From positions 1-35,638 of the forward strand of contig JAAYYF010000151.1 in NCBI GenBank assembly GCA_012515535.1: 35,638 nt of DNA, read 5' to 3'. This stretch comes from Deinococcales bacterium. Lineage in GTDB: Bacteria; Deinococcota; Deinococci; Deinococcales; Trueperaceae. The position numbers and the translations under genes were made by a program. Below are positions 7,803 through 16,800 of the stretch, piece after piece (the first letter of the stretch is position 1; every line of letters begins with the position of its first letter). Below the pieces are notes generated by a model that did not search any database, was not told the DNA's origin, and saw only the letters and a program-made list of their open reading frames with translations.

Positions 7803-9158
7803 TCAGTGGATCTCGATGCCGACTTCCTCGCGGTACGCCACCATGGCGTCCCAGTCGGTGGTGACCTCGGGGCGGGTGCGCACCAGTTCGTTCCAGGTGA
7901 CGGGCGGGATCTTGGGCGGCCGCTCGACCATGGTGATGCAGCCGTCGACGGGGCAGACGAGGCTGCACAGGTCGCAGCCCACGCAGTCGTCCTCGCGCAC
8001 CACGGGCTGCAGCGTCGTGCCGCCCTCGTAGGTGTCGGGGTCGATGCGCAGGCCGTCGGCGGTGAGGTCGATGCACTGGTGGGCGCCCTCGTCGCAGGCC
8101 ACGTAGCAGAGGTTGCACTGGATGCACTTGCTCTCGTCGATGGTGGCGACGGTGCGGAACGACAGGTCGAAGTCGCCGAAGACGCTGATGCGCTCGACCG
8201 AGGCGCCCACCACCTCCTCGGCCTGCCGGGCGCCCTTCTCGTCGAGCCAGTTCGACAGGCCGGTGGTGAGCTCGTGGACGATGCGGAAGCCGTAGTGCAT
8301 CACGGCGGTGCAGACCTGGATGGAGGTGGCGCCCAGCAGCATGAACTCGGCGGCGTCGCGCCAGGTCTCGACCCCGCCCATGCCCGAGATGGGCACCGGC
8401 CGCGCCTGGTAGGTGGGGTCGGAGGTGATCTGCGACAGCAGGTGCAGCGCGATCGGCCGCACCGCTGGGCCGGCGTAGCCGCCGTGGCTGCCCTTGCCGC
8501 CCACGTTGGGGCGGATCTCGAAGCTGTCGAGGTCGACGCCGGCGATCGAGTTGATGGTGTTGATGAGCGAGATGCCGTCGGCGCCGGCGTTCAGCGCGGC
8601 GTGGGCGGGCGGGATGATGTTGGTGACGTTGGGCGTGAGCTTGACGATCACCGGGATGGAGGCGGCGCTGGTGACCCAGCCCGTGATCATCTCGCAGTAC
8701 TCGGGCACCTGGCCCACGGCGGCGCCCATGCCGCGCTCGCTCATGCCGTGGGGGCAGCCGTAGTTGAGCTCGATGGCGTCGGCGCCGGTGTCCTCGATCT
8801 GCTGCACCACGGTCTTCCACGCCTGCTCGTTGCTGCTGACCATGGCGCTGACGATCACGGCGCGGTCGGGCCATAGGCGCTTGACCTCTCTGATCTCCTT
8901 GAGGTTCACCTCGATGGGCCGGTCCGAGATGAGCTCGACGTTGTTGATGGCCACGAGGCGCTTGCCGCCGTACTCGAAGGCGCCGTAGCGGTTGCAGACG
9001 TTGAGCACCGGGTCGCCGATGGTCTTCCACACGGCCCCGCCCCAGCCGTACTCGAACGCCTTGTTGATCTGGTACGCCGAGTTGGTGGGCGGCGCCGAGG
9101 CGAGCCAGAACGGGTTCGGGCTGCGGACGCCCGCGAAGTTCGTGGTCAGGTCAGCCAT
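7803..9158 (-). CDS. preA: NAD-dependent dihydropyrimidine dehydrogenase, subunit PreA
   Basis: Catalytic FMN subunit that reduces uracil/thymine to the 5,6-dihydro forms with electrons from PreT. Residues 1-330 form a dihydroorotate-dehydrogenase-like barrel, with the active-site segment NYGCPHGMSERGMGAAVGQ at 132-150. The C-terminal part holds two [4Fe-4S] ferredoxin motifs: C345, C348, C351, C355 and C392, C395, C398, C402. In mammalian enzyme, as I recall it, the catalytic Cys lies in the loop that here reads AAVGQ with Val148. Escherichia coli PreA, also from memory, has Val there too, so this may be a bacterial trait rather than a defect. The length (451) is slightly above E. coli PreA. 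The ATG overlaps the preT stop by eight bases and has AGGAG at 9164-9168, so PreA and PreT are translated together as partners. Confidence 0.94.
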   Translation of the reverse strand: MADLTTNFAGVRSPNPFWLASAPPTNSAYQINKAFEYGWGGAVWKTIGDPVLNVCNRYGAFEYGGKRLVAINNVELISDRPIEVNLKEIREVKRLWPDRAVIVSAMVSSNEQAWKTVVQQIEDTGADAIELNYGCPHGMSERGMGAAVGQVPEYCEMITGWVTSAASIPVIVKLTPNVTNIIPPAHAALNAGADGISLINTINSIAGVDLDSFEIRPNVGGKGSHGGYAGPAVRPIALHLLSQITSDPTYQARPVPISGMGGVETWRDAAEFMLLGATSIQVCTAVMHYGFRIVHELTTGLSNWLDEKGARQAEEVVGASVERISVFGDFDLSFRTVATIDESKCIQCNLCYVACDEGAHQCIDLTADGLRIDPDTYEGGTTLQPVVREDDCVGCDLCSLVCPVDGCITMVERPPKIPPVTWNELVRTRPEVTTDWDAMVAYREEVGIEIH

Positions 9159-10587
9159 GGACGCTCCTGAAGTCGTTCGTGGTGCCGTGCATGTACCTCC
9201 CCCGCGTGGCGCTAGGGTCGCGCCTCAGCTCCTCCACGCCGAGCTGGCGGGCGATGGCGCGCGCCGCGATCTTGCCGTCCTCGGCGGCGGTGACCGTGAG
9301 GGCGTGGCCGGTGAGGCGCACGCAGTCGCCGGCCGCGAACACCTTGGGGTGGCTGGTGCGGAGCTCCTCGTCGACCTTCACGTAGCCACCGATCGACTCG
9401 ATGCCGAAGGCCGCGAACAGCGCGGTGAGCTTCTCCTGCCCGATGGCCTTGATGACCTGGTCGGCGGGCAGCACGAGCTCGCTGCCCGGCACGGGCTCGG
9501 GGCGGCGGCGGCCGCTGGCGTCGGGCTCGCCCAGGCGCATGCGCACGCAGCGCACGCCGGTCACGCGGCCGTGCTCGTCGCCGAGGATCTCTACGGGCTG
9601 GGTGAGGAGGCGGATGTCGACCCCCTCGTTGCGCACGAACGCCACCTCGAAGTCGTAGGCGGTCATCTCGGCGCGGCTGCGGCGGTAGAGCATGGTGACG
9701 CGCTCGGCGCCCAGGCGCTTGGCCACCGTGGCGGCGTCGACGGCGGTGTTGCCGGCGCCCACCACGATCACCTCGTCGCCGACCGGGATCTCGCGCAGCC
9801 GCTCGACGCCGTCCTTGTCGGCGAGCTTGGTGGCGGCGATGAACGGCAGCGCGTCGATGACGCCCTCGAGCTCCTCGCCGGGCACGTTCAGGCGCGGCAC
9901 GGGGCCGGTGCCGGCGGCGAGCAGCACGGCGTCGTACCCCTCGATGAGCTCCTGCGGCGAGACGTCGACGCCGACCTCGACGCCGGTGACCACCTCGACG
10001 CCGAGGCTCTGGATGAACTCGACCTCCTCGAGCGCCACCCGCGTGGGCTCGCGCATGACGACGATGCCGTAGGTGGAGAGGCCGCCGGGCAGCTCCTGGC
10101 GCTCGAACACCGTGGCGCGCACGCCGCGCTTGGCGAGCTCGCCGGCGGCGCTGAGGCCCGCCGGGCCGGCGCCCACGATGGCCACGCGCTTGCCGCTGTC
10201 GGGGGCGGGCTCGAACACCCGCGCGCCCGTCTCGAAGACGTGGTCGGTGGCGTAGCGCTGCAGGCGCCCGATGGCGATGGGGCGGTGCTCGGCGCCCAGC
10301 ACGCAGGCGCCCACGCACAGCTCGTCGACGGGGCAGACGCGCCCGCAGCTGTGGCCGATGAGGTTCGACTCCAGGATGGTGGTGGCGGCGCCCAGCAGGT
10401 TGCCGTTGGCGATCTGCCGGATGAACGTCGGGACGTCGATGCCCGTGGGGCACGCCTGGATGCAGGGGGCGTCGAAGCAGTAGAGGCAGCGGTTCGCCTC
10501 GACGGTGGCTTCGTTGGGCGTGTAGCGCGGGTAGGTCTCGGTGAACGAGTCCTGCAGCTGCGCCAGGGTCAGCTCGTGCTCTCGCAT
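9151..10587 (-). CDS. preT: NAD-dependent dihydropyrimidine dehydrogenase, subunit PreT
   Basis: Electron-input subunit of 478 residues that takes hydride from NAD(P)H through FAD and passes electrons through Fe-S clusters to PreA. The N-terminal helical domain has two cysteine groups, C34/C37/C42/C46 and C81/C85/C91/C95, as in the small subunit of glutamate synthase and the N-terminal part of eukaryotic dihydropyrimidine dehydrogenase. The FAD dinucleotide fold starts at VAIVGAGPAGLSAAGE (135-150) and the pyridine-nucleotide fold at VIVVGAGNTAVDAA (273-286). A C-terminal FAD segment VFAAGDCVRLTGHA is also present. The partner context (preA overlapping by eight bases) separates it from GltD. 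ATG start with GGAGG at 10591-10595. It lies 149 bases after mmsA, across a GC-rich gap with hairpins. Confidence 0.93.
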   Translation of the reverse strand: MREHELTLAQLQDSFTETYPRYTPNEATVEANRCLYCFDAPCIQACPTGIDVPTFIRQIANGNLLGAATTILESNLIGHSCGRVCPVDELCVGACVLGAEHRPIAIGRLQRYATDHVFETGARVFEPAPDSGKRVAIVGAGPAGLSAAGELAKRGVRATVFERQELPGGLSTYGIVVMREPTRVALEEVEFIQSLGVEVVTGVEVGVDVSPQELIEGYDAVLLAAGTGPVPRLNVPGEELEGVIDALPFIAATKLADKDGVERLREIPVGDEVIVVGAGNTAVDAATVAKRLGAERVTMLYRRSRAEMTAYDFEVAFVRNEGVDIRLLTQPVEILGDEHGRVTGVRCVRMRLGEPDASGRRRPEPVPGSELVLPADQVIKAIGQEKLTALFAAFGIESIGGYVKVDEELRTSHPKVFAAGDCVRLTGHALTVTAAEDGKIAARAIARQLGVEELRRDPSATRGRYMHGTTNDFRSVHG

Positions 10588-10680
10588 GCTCCTCCACGTC
10601 TCCCCTGCGTCCGCAGGGCCTGCTGTGGGCCTTCCGCCTGGGGCCGCGCCTGGGGCGCGCGCCGGGCGCGACGGGCGCCG

Positions 10681-10727
10681 CGGGGGCCCCCGACGCAGGC
10701 GGCGCGCGGACCGGGGTCCCGCGCGCC
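10681..10727 (-). terminator. Intercistronic hairpins between mmsA and preT
   Basis: Just past the mmsA stop on the minus strand lies a 9-bp perfect stem (10701-10709 with 10719-10727, loop 10710-10718). It is followed by a 12-bp self-complementary run, CGGGGGCCCCCG (10681-10692). Neither has a T-tract. In this position they could partly terminate mmsA transcription or act as an mRNA-stability barrier before preT. Confidence 0.4.
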
Positions 10728-10736
10728 GCGCTCAGG

Positions 10737-12224
10737 TCAGAAGGTCCGGCTCCAGTTCTGTGGCCAGCGCTCCACCACCACCTTCGTCTGCGTGTAGAAC
10801 TCGATGCCGTGGGCGCCCTGCGCGTGCAGGTCGCCGAAGAAGCTCTCGGACCAGCCGCTGAAGGGGAAGAACGCCATGGGCGCCGCCACCCCCAGGTTGA
10901 TGCCGATGTTGCCGGCGATGGCGCGGTGGCGGAACTCGCGCGCCGCGGCGCCGGAGCTGGTGAACAGCGAGGCCTGGTTGCCGAAGGCGCGGTCGTTGAC
11001 CAGCTGGATGGCCTCGTCGAGGGTGCGGGCGTGCATCAGCGACAGCACCGGCCCGAACACCTCGGTGGTGGCGAGGGTGCTGCCGGGCGCCACCTCGTCG
11101 ACGATGGTGGGGTGCACGAAGTAGCCGTCGGCGAAGCCGTCGACCGCCTTCTCGCGCCCGTCGACCAGCACGCGCGCGCCCTCGGCGGCGCCGGTGTCGA
11201 CGAGCGAGCGGATGCGCTCGCGCGACTCCTTGGTGATGACCGGCCCCATCTCGACGCCCTGCTCGAGGCCGTAGCCGACCTTGCGCTGCTCGGCGGCGGC
11301 CACCATGCGCTCGGTGAACTCGACGCGGGCGTCGCCGACCGTGATGGCCACCGAGGTGGCGAGGCAGCGCTGCCCGGCGCAGCCGAACGCCGAGTCGGTG
11401 AGGATGCGCGAGGTCATCTCCATGTCGGCGTCGGGCAGCACCACGGCGGGGTTCTTGGCGCCGCCCTGGCACTGGGCGCGCTTGCCGTTGGCGGCGGCGC
11501 GCGCGTAGATGTAGCGCGCCACCGGGGTGGAGCCCACGAAGCTGATGGCCTTGACGTCGGGGTGGTCGAGGATGGCGTCGACCGTCTCCTTGCCGCCGTT
11601 CACCAGCCCCACCACGCCGGGCGGGAAGCCCGCCTGCTCGAGCAGCCGGAAGAGCAGTTGCGTGGTCATGGGCACGCGCTCGGACGGCTTGAGCAGGAAG
11701 CAGTTGCCGGTGGCCACCGCGTAGGGCAGGAACCACAGCGGGATCATGCCGGGGAAGTTGAACGGCGTGATGGCCGCCACCACCCCCAGCGGCTGGCGGA
11801 TCATGTGCTCGTCGATGCCGTGGGCGATGTCCTCGTTGTTGCTGCCCTGCATCATGTAGGGCGCGCCGCAGGCGACCTCGACGTTCTCTAGCCCACGCTG
11901 CATCTCGCCCAGCGACTCGGCGTAGGTCTTGCCCGCCTCGTTGGTGATGGTGCGCGCGAGCTCCTCGAGGTTGTCGTGGAGCAGCTGCCGCAGCTTGAAC
12001 AGCGGCTTGATGCGGTCCACCACCGGCGTCTCGCGCCACTCGCGGAAGGCCTTCACGCCCGCCTGCACGGCGGCGTCGACCTCCTCCTTGGGGCTCAGGG
12101 GCACCACGGCCAGCGTCTCGGCGGTGGCCGGGTTGCGCACCTCCTGGCGCGCCGAGGCGCGCGAGCGCTGCCACTCGCCGCCCACGTAGTTGAGCAGTTC
12201 CTGCGCCGCTGATTCGATCGTCAC
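10737..12224 (-). CDS. mmsA: CoA-acylating (methyl)malonate-semialdehyde dehydrogenase
   Basis: NAD- and CoA-dependent aldehyde dehydrogenase that converts methylmalonate semialdehyde to propionyl-CoA and malonate semialdehyde to acetyl-CoA, releasing CO2. It has 495 residues, typical for MmsA. The catalytic Cys is C287 in GCAGQRC, and N155 is in ITPFNFPG. The usual ALDH glutamate motif is replaced by QGGAKN (253-258), which is diagnostic of the CoA-acylating MMSDH subfamily. Here it most likely ends the pyrimidine pathway, taking the semialdehydes formed from beta-alanine (uracil) and beta-aminoisobutyrate (thymine); a role in valine or inositol breakdown is the alternative. GTG start with only a weak GGTGG upstream. 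First gene of the leftward operon, with a good promoter about 75 bases upstream. Confidence 0.93.
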   Translation of the reverse strand: MTIESAAQELLNYVGGEWQRSRASARQEVRNPATAETLAVVPLSPKEEVDAAVQAGVKAFREWRETPVVDRIKPLFKLRQLLHDNLEELARTITNEAGKTYAESLGEMQRGLENVEVACGAPYMMQGSNNEDIAHGIDEHMIRQPLGVVAAITPFNFPGMIPLWFLPYAVATGNCFLLKPSERVPMTTQLLFRLLEQAGFPPGVVGLVNGGKETVDAILDHPDVKAISFVGSTPVARYIYARAAANGKRAQCQGGAKNPAVVLPDADMEMTSRILTDSAFGCAGQRCLATSVAITVGDARVEFTERMVAAAEQRKVGYGLEQGVEMGPVITKESRERIRSLVDTGAAEGARVLVDGREKAVDGFADGYFVHPTIVDEVAPGSTLATTEVFGPVLSLMHARTLDEAIQLVNDRAFGNQASLFTSSGAAAREFRHRAIAGNIGINLGVAAPMAFFPFSGWSESFFGDLHAQGAHGIEFYTQTKVVVERWPQNWSRTF

Positions 12225-12297
12225 GAGCCACCGCCTTCAGGGAGATATGGAGGAGCCCGACCCTGGGTAGGGCCGGTCGCCGTTTGAAGATGCCGGC

Positions 12298-12326
12298 ATT
12301 GTACGCGCTCTCGCATGGTGAATCAA
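12298..12326 (-). promoter_or_regulatory. Sigma70-type promoter of the mmsA-pre-hydA-ABC operon
   Basis: On the minus strand the -35 TTGATT (12321-12326) is followed by exactly 17 bases and a -10 TACAAT (12298-12303). Each box matches 4 or 5 of the 6 consensus bases. Transcription would start near 12291, giving a leader of about 67 bases before the mmsA GTG. The leader contains a short CGACC/GGTCG inverted repeat that could be structured. This is the best promoter match in the window. Confidence 0.7.
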
Positions 12327-12606
12327 AGGAGGGGGCGTCACGAGAGGCGGGCGGCGGCGGGGGACGCTCCTGAGCGAGCGCGGGGACGGAGGGTCGTTCT
12401 ACGGGCCCCTCAGAGGCTCGTTAAAGGTTCTCGCCCGAACCTTTAACGAGCCTCTGAGGCTCCGCACGTCACACCACTTCTACCGCCTCGTCAGCGCCGG
12501 CACCGGCCCTGCGCCTACCGTCCTGACGGCTCCGGCACCGCAGGCGCCGCCCGGTGTACACGCGTGGCTCCTTCTCCCGAGCCACCGAAGCGTGGTTACA
12601 TGGGGC
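12327..12606. other. Divergent intergenic region between mmsA and the PLP-enzyme gene
   Basis: About 280 bases without a convincing gene. It holds the 23-bp hairpin described separately, the region upstream of the mmsA promoter, and whatever drives the rightward PLP gene. For the latter only a weak -10-like TTACAT (12596-12601) is visible a few bases before ATG 12607, with no good -35. The remaining sequence is GC-rich and I see no other structure in it. Confidence 0.5.
12408..12459. repeat. Perfect 23-bp inverted repeat (hairpin) in divergent intergenic region
   Basis: Arms 12408-12430 and 12437-12459 are perfectly complementary over 23 bp, with loop TCGCCC. The centre of each arm holds the AT-rich core GTTAAAGG / CCTTTAAC. 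The right arm also nests a second palindrome, GAGCCTC-T-GAGGCTC (12448-12462). There is no T-tract and no gene ends here: mmsA starts on one side and the PLP gene on the other. It is not repeated elsewhere in the window. It could be a regulator-binding palindrome, a small structured RNA or a remnant of a palindromic repeat element. Confidence 0.75.
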
Positions 12607-13821
12607 ATGAACCACAACCGGCGCGGGCGCTCGCTCGCCACGCTGGCCGTGCACGCCGGGCAGGGTCACGACCCCGCCACGGGCGCGCACGCCACGCCCA
12701 TCTACCAGACCAGCACCTTCGTCCTCGGCGACGTCGCGCGCGGCGCCGCCCTCTTCGCCGGCGAGGAGGCCGGCAACGTCTACAGCCGCATCGGCAACCC
12801 CACCGTGGCGGCCGTGGAGCGCAAGCTCGCCGAGCTGGAGGGCGCCGAGGGCGCGGTGGCGTTCGCCTCGGGCATGGGCGCCGCGGCGGCGGTGCTCCTC
12901 AGCCTGCTGAAGAGCGGCGACGAGGTGCTGATCTTGGGCCCCATCTACGGCGGCACCCGCGGGCTGCTCGAGGAGATGCTGCCGCGCTTCGGCATCACCG
13001 CGCGCGCCGTCACCGACGCGGAGCTCGAGGGCGCGGTGGGCGAGAACACGCGCATGCTCTACGTCGAGACGCCCACCAACCCCGACCTCACCATCCACGA
13101 CCTGGCGCTGGTGGGCGCGGTGGCCAAGCGTCACGGCCTCGTGAGCGTCGCCGACGGCACCTTCGCCACCCCCTACCTCACGCGTCCGCTCGAGCACGGC
13201 ATCGACCTGGTGCTGCACTCGGCCACCAAGTACTTAGGCGGCCACGGCGACCTGCTGGGCGGCCTGGTGGCGGGGCGCCTCGAGCTGCTGGAGCCGGTGC
13301 GCATGGAGGGCCTCAGGCACCTGGGCGCCACCATGGACCCGCACGTGGCGTTCCTGCTGCTGCGCGGCATGAAGACGCTCCACCTGCGCATGGCCGCCCA
13401 CTGCGCCAACGCGCGCGCGGTGGCCGAGGCGCTGGTGGGCCTGCCGGGCGTGGCCGCCGTGCACTACCCCGGCCTCGAGAGCCACCCGGGCCACGCGGTG
13501 GCGGCGCGTCAGATGGACGGCTTCGGCGGCATGGTGTCCGTGACGTTCGAGGGCGGCCGGCCGGCCGCGGCGGCGTTCCTCGAGGCGCTCGAGCTGTTCG
13601 ACCACGCGGTCTCGCTCGGCGACGTGGCCTCGCTCGCCTGCCACCCCGCCTCCACCACCCACCAGCTGCTGCCGGTCGAGATGCTCGAGGCCGAGGGCGT
13701 GACGGAGGGGCTGGTGCGGCTGTCGGTGGGGATCGAGGCCGTCGACGACCTGGTGGCCGACGTGAAGCGCGCGGCCGCGGCGGCCGCGGCGGTGGGGCTA
13801 GCGGCGGCGCGCGCCGGCTAG
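12607..13821 (+). CDS. Trans-sulfuration family PLP enzyme (cystathionine/methionine gamma-lyase-like)
   Basis: Cytoplasmic PLP enzyme of the Cys/Met metabolism family (404 residues from ATG 12607; a GTG at 12592 would add five). Family motifs are clear: PIYQTSTFV (31-39), phosphate-binding YSRIGNPT (59-66), SVADGTFATPY (180-190) with D183 for the pyridine nitrogen, and the PLP lysine K208 in HSATKYLGGHGD. The position that is Cys116 in Pseudomonas putida methionine gamma-lyase (YGCT) is Gly here (IYGGT, 113-117). The usual DNT after the pyridine-binding Asp is DGT. Specific naming as methionine gamma-lyase is therefore unsafe; cystathionine gamma-lyase/synthase or O-acetylhomoserine sulfhydrylase are equally possible. 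Stands alone, divergent from the pyrimidine operon and convergent with the GGDEF gene. The C terminus is a poly-Ala tail. Confidence 0.88.
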   Translation: MNHNRRGRSLATLAVHAGQGHDPATGAHATPIYQTSTFVLGDVARGAALFAGEEAGNVYSRIGNPTVAAVERKLAELEGAEGAVAFASGMGAAAAVLLSLLKSGDEVLILGPIYGGTRGLLEEMLPRFGITARAVTDAELEGAVGENTRMLYVETPTNPDLTIHDLALVGAVAKRHGLVSVADGTFATPYLTRPLEHGIDLVLHSATKYLGGHGDLLGGLVAGRLELLEPVRMEGLRHLGATMDPHVAFLLLRGMKTLHLRMAAHCANARAVAEALVGLPGVAAVHYPGLESHPGHAVAARQMDGFGGMVSVTFEGGRPAAAAFLEALELFDHAVSLGDVASLACHPASTTHQLLPVEMLEAEGVTEGLVRLSVGIEAVDDLVADVKRAAAAAAAVGLAAARAG

Positions 13822-13831
13822 CGGGCGCGCT

Positions 13832-13890
13832 CCGGCCAGCGAGCGCGGGCCGGCCAGCGAGCCGGCGCCGGCCTCACCCCTCGCTGGCCG
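13832..13890. repeat. Direct and inverted CGGCCAGCGAG repeats between convergent genes
   Basis: CCGGCCAGCGAGC occurs twice as a direct repeat (13832-13844 and 13850-13862). The second copy forms an 11-bp stem with its complement at 13880-13890, enclosing a CCGGCGCCGG palindrome (13862-13871). The structure spans the stop of the leftward GGDEF gene (13874) and follows the PLP-gene stop (13821). It is a likely bidirectional terminator without T-tract. Confidence 0.45.
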
Positions 13891-16800
13891 CCTCCGCGCC
13901 GGCGCCGCGCACCTGCTCGCGCAGCGCCGCGTCGGCCGCGCGCCGCGCCGCGGCCATGCGCCCGAGCAGGTCGCGCTCGGCGCTCTCGTTCTCCTCCACC
14001 CGCGCCCAGTCGCGGGCGCGCTCGAAGGCGCCCAGCGCCTCCTCGGGCCGGCCGGCGAGCAGCAGCGCCTCGCCCAGCTCGGTGGCGGCGCCGCGCGCGC
14101 CGTTGGCGTAGCCGATCCCCTCGGCGAGCTCCAGCGCGGCGCGCGCGTGCGCCATCACCGCCTCGGGCTCGAGCAGGCCGGACTCACGGCCCAGGCTGGC
14201 GAGGTTGAGGAGCGTGAGCGCCTCGCCGCTGGCGTGCTCCACGCGGCGGTAGTTGGCGGCGGCCTCCTCGAGGGCCGCGAACGCCTCCTGCGGGCGCCGC
14301 AGCATGCTCAGCACGATGGCCACGTTGCCGCGCGCCTGCGCCTCGCCGACCGCGTCGTCGAGCTGGCGCCTGAGCTCCGCGGCGGTGCCGAACGCCGCGA
14401 GCGCCGCGTCCGGCCGTCCGCCCATGCCCGCCACCACGCCGGCGGTGTTCCACGCCATGGCGGCGGTGTCGCCGGGGGTGTGGGGGGCGAGCAGCGCCAG
14501 CGCCTCGTCGATCTTGGCCGCCGCCTCCGCGTGGCGGCCACGCTGGGCGAGGAACAGCGCCACGGCGTCGGCCACCCAGCCGCGCAGCTCGGTGTCGGGC
14601 GCGTCGGCCAGCTGGCTCTCGGCGAGCTGGAACAGCTCCAGGCCCTCGCGGGCGCGGCCGCGCACGTCGAGGTAGCCGCGCAGCGCCCGCGCGAGCGGCC
14701 ACGCCAGCTCGGTGTCGCGGCGCTCCAGCGCCTCGCGCCAGGCGAAGACCAGGTTGGCGCGCTCGGCGTCGAGCAGGCGGTAGCCGCGGCTGCTGCTCTC
14801 GCTGCGCGGCATCTCGTTCACCTGGCGCGCCAGCTCGGCGTAGGTGCGCGCCACGCGCTCGCGCGCCGCGGCGGGGTCGCGCAGCCCCGCCCGGTAGCGC
14901 TCGGCGATGGCGGCGTGGACCGTGTAGCGCGCGCCCTCGCGCCGCACGAGGCTGCGCTCGAGGAGCGCCAGCAGGAAGAAGGGCGAGGCGCCGGCGGCGG
15001 CGCGGGCCGCCTCGGCGGTGAAGCCGCCCGGCACCGTGGCCAGCACCCCCAGCGCCTCCTGCTCCCAGGGGCTCATCAGCTCGCGGGTGACGTCGATGAA
15101 GCGCGCCGTGCGCGGCTGCAGCCCGGGCGCGGCCGCCAGCAGCTCGGGGTGGCGGTCGAGCTCGGCGCCGAGCTCGGCGGGGCTCAGCGCGCGCGTCCAG
15201 GCGGCGGCCAGCTCGATGGTCAGCGGCGTGGGCCCGACCTTCTCCACCAGCGCGTGCAGCTCCGCGTCGCCGGGCTCCTCCTCGGCGCCCACGCGCTCCA
15301 TGCCGTGGCGGAACAGCTCGCCGGCGGCGGCCACGCTCAGCTCGGGCACCTCGATGAGGCGCTCGTCGGCCAGCCGCAGCGGCATGCGTGAGGTGACGAG
15401 CAGCTGCAGGCCCGGCGCCGCGTCGAGCAGCGTCGCCAGCAGGCCGGCCTCGTCCACGATGCCGTCGACCTCGTCGAGCACCAGCCGCAGGCGGCGCTCG
15501 CCCAGCTGCCGGCCCAGCCCCTCGACGTCGTCGCTCGCCTCGAGCCCGAGCGCCTCCGCGATCAGCCCCGGCAGCACGGCCGCCTGGCGCACGGCGCGCA
15601 GGTCGACCCAGCGCGTGTCCTCCACCTCGTTGGCCAGCTCGAGGGCCAGCTGCGCCGCCAGGCGCGACTTGCCGATGCCGCCCGGGCCCACCAGCACCGC
15701 CAGGCGCGCGTCGCGCACGAGCGGGTTGGCGCCGGCGAGCCAGCGGCTGCGGCCCACCAGCGGTGACTCCCAGCGCGGCAGCTCCGGCGGCGCCTTGGCC
15801 TCCGCGCCCGCGCGCGCCAGCGCCCGCACGCGCTCCGGGTCGGCGCTCACCGCCTGGGGGCTGCGCGTGAGCGCCCCCTCGTCGGCCAGCCGCGCCACCA
15901 GCTCGGCGATGCGCGCCGGCAGGCCGGCGCCCGCCTCGGCCAGCGCCGCCACCGTGGCCGCGTCGGCCGGGCCGCCCAGGGCGGCCGCCAGCCAGCGCCC
16001 GGCCTCGGCGGGGCGCAGCGGCTCCAGCGCCACGTGCAGCGTCGCGGGGAACGCCGCGGTCGCGCCGTCGGGCACCGCCTCCACCAGCTTCGCGCCGCCC
16101 TTGCGCAGGCGGTCGGCCAGCAGCCGCCGCGAGCCGGGGTCGAGCCAGCGGCCCCCCTCGAGCAGCACCAGCAGCCCGTGGCCCTCGGCGTCGTAGGCGA
16201 GGCGCTCGGCCACCTCGCCCTCGGTGGGGTCGGCGGGCAGCAGCTCGCGGTACGCCTGCTCCATGGCCCGCAGGTAGACGCCGTGGTTGGGGGCGGTGGC
16301 CACGATGCTGCGCACCGCGCGCCCGGCGATGTGGCCGCGCACGCCCGCCTCGTGCAGGAAGCGCGTGAAGCCGGCGCCGGCGGGGCCCGTCAGCCGCAGC
16401 ACGCGCTCCTCGGCCGTGCCCGCGTTGGCGGCGAGGAAGGCGTCGAGCTGGGCGAGCTGCTCGTCGCGGCCCACCAGGCGCGTCTCGCGCAGCGCGCCGG
16501 GGTCGGGCTCGGGCGCCACCTCGCTGGCGACCACCATGTTGCGGCCGGCGCGCTTGGCGAGGTAGAGGCGCGCGTCGGCGCGCTCGAAGAGCTGCGCCTG
16601 GTCGGTGGGGGCGCCCGGCTCGTCGGTGGCCGCCACCCCCACGCTGACGTTCACGTTCACCCACACGCCCGCCTCGACCGGGTTGGCGATCACCTGGTCG
16701 CGCACGCGCCGCAGCACGCTCTCGGCCTCGGCGTGCCCGGTGCCGGGCAGGAGGATCAGGAACTCGTCGCCGCCGTATCGGAACAGCTTGTCGCCCGAGC

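Noticed and set aside
6150-8876. Long rightward frame across the ATPase, dihydropyrimidinase and preA genes
   Set aside because: Spans three clear opposite-strand genes and shows only low-complexity Val/Ala/Asp/His sequence.
12408-12459. Rho-independent terminator or IS-end reading of the 23-bp hairpin
   Set aside because: No gene ends there and no T-tract follows; the 6-base loop leaves no room for an element between terminal repeats.
12607-13821. Naming the PLP enzyme methionine gamma-lyase
   Set aside because: The characteristic active-site Cys is Gly and the family has many near-identical subgroups.
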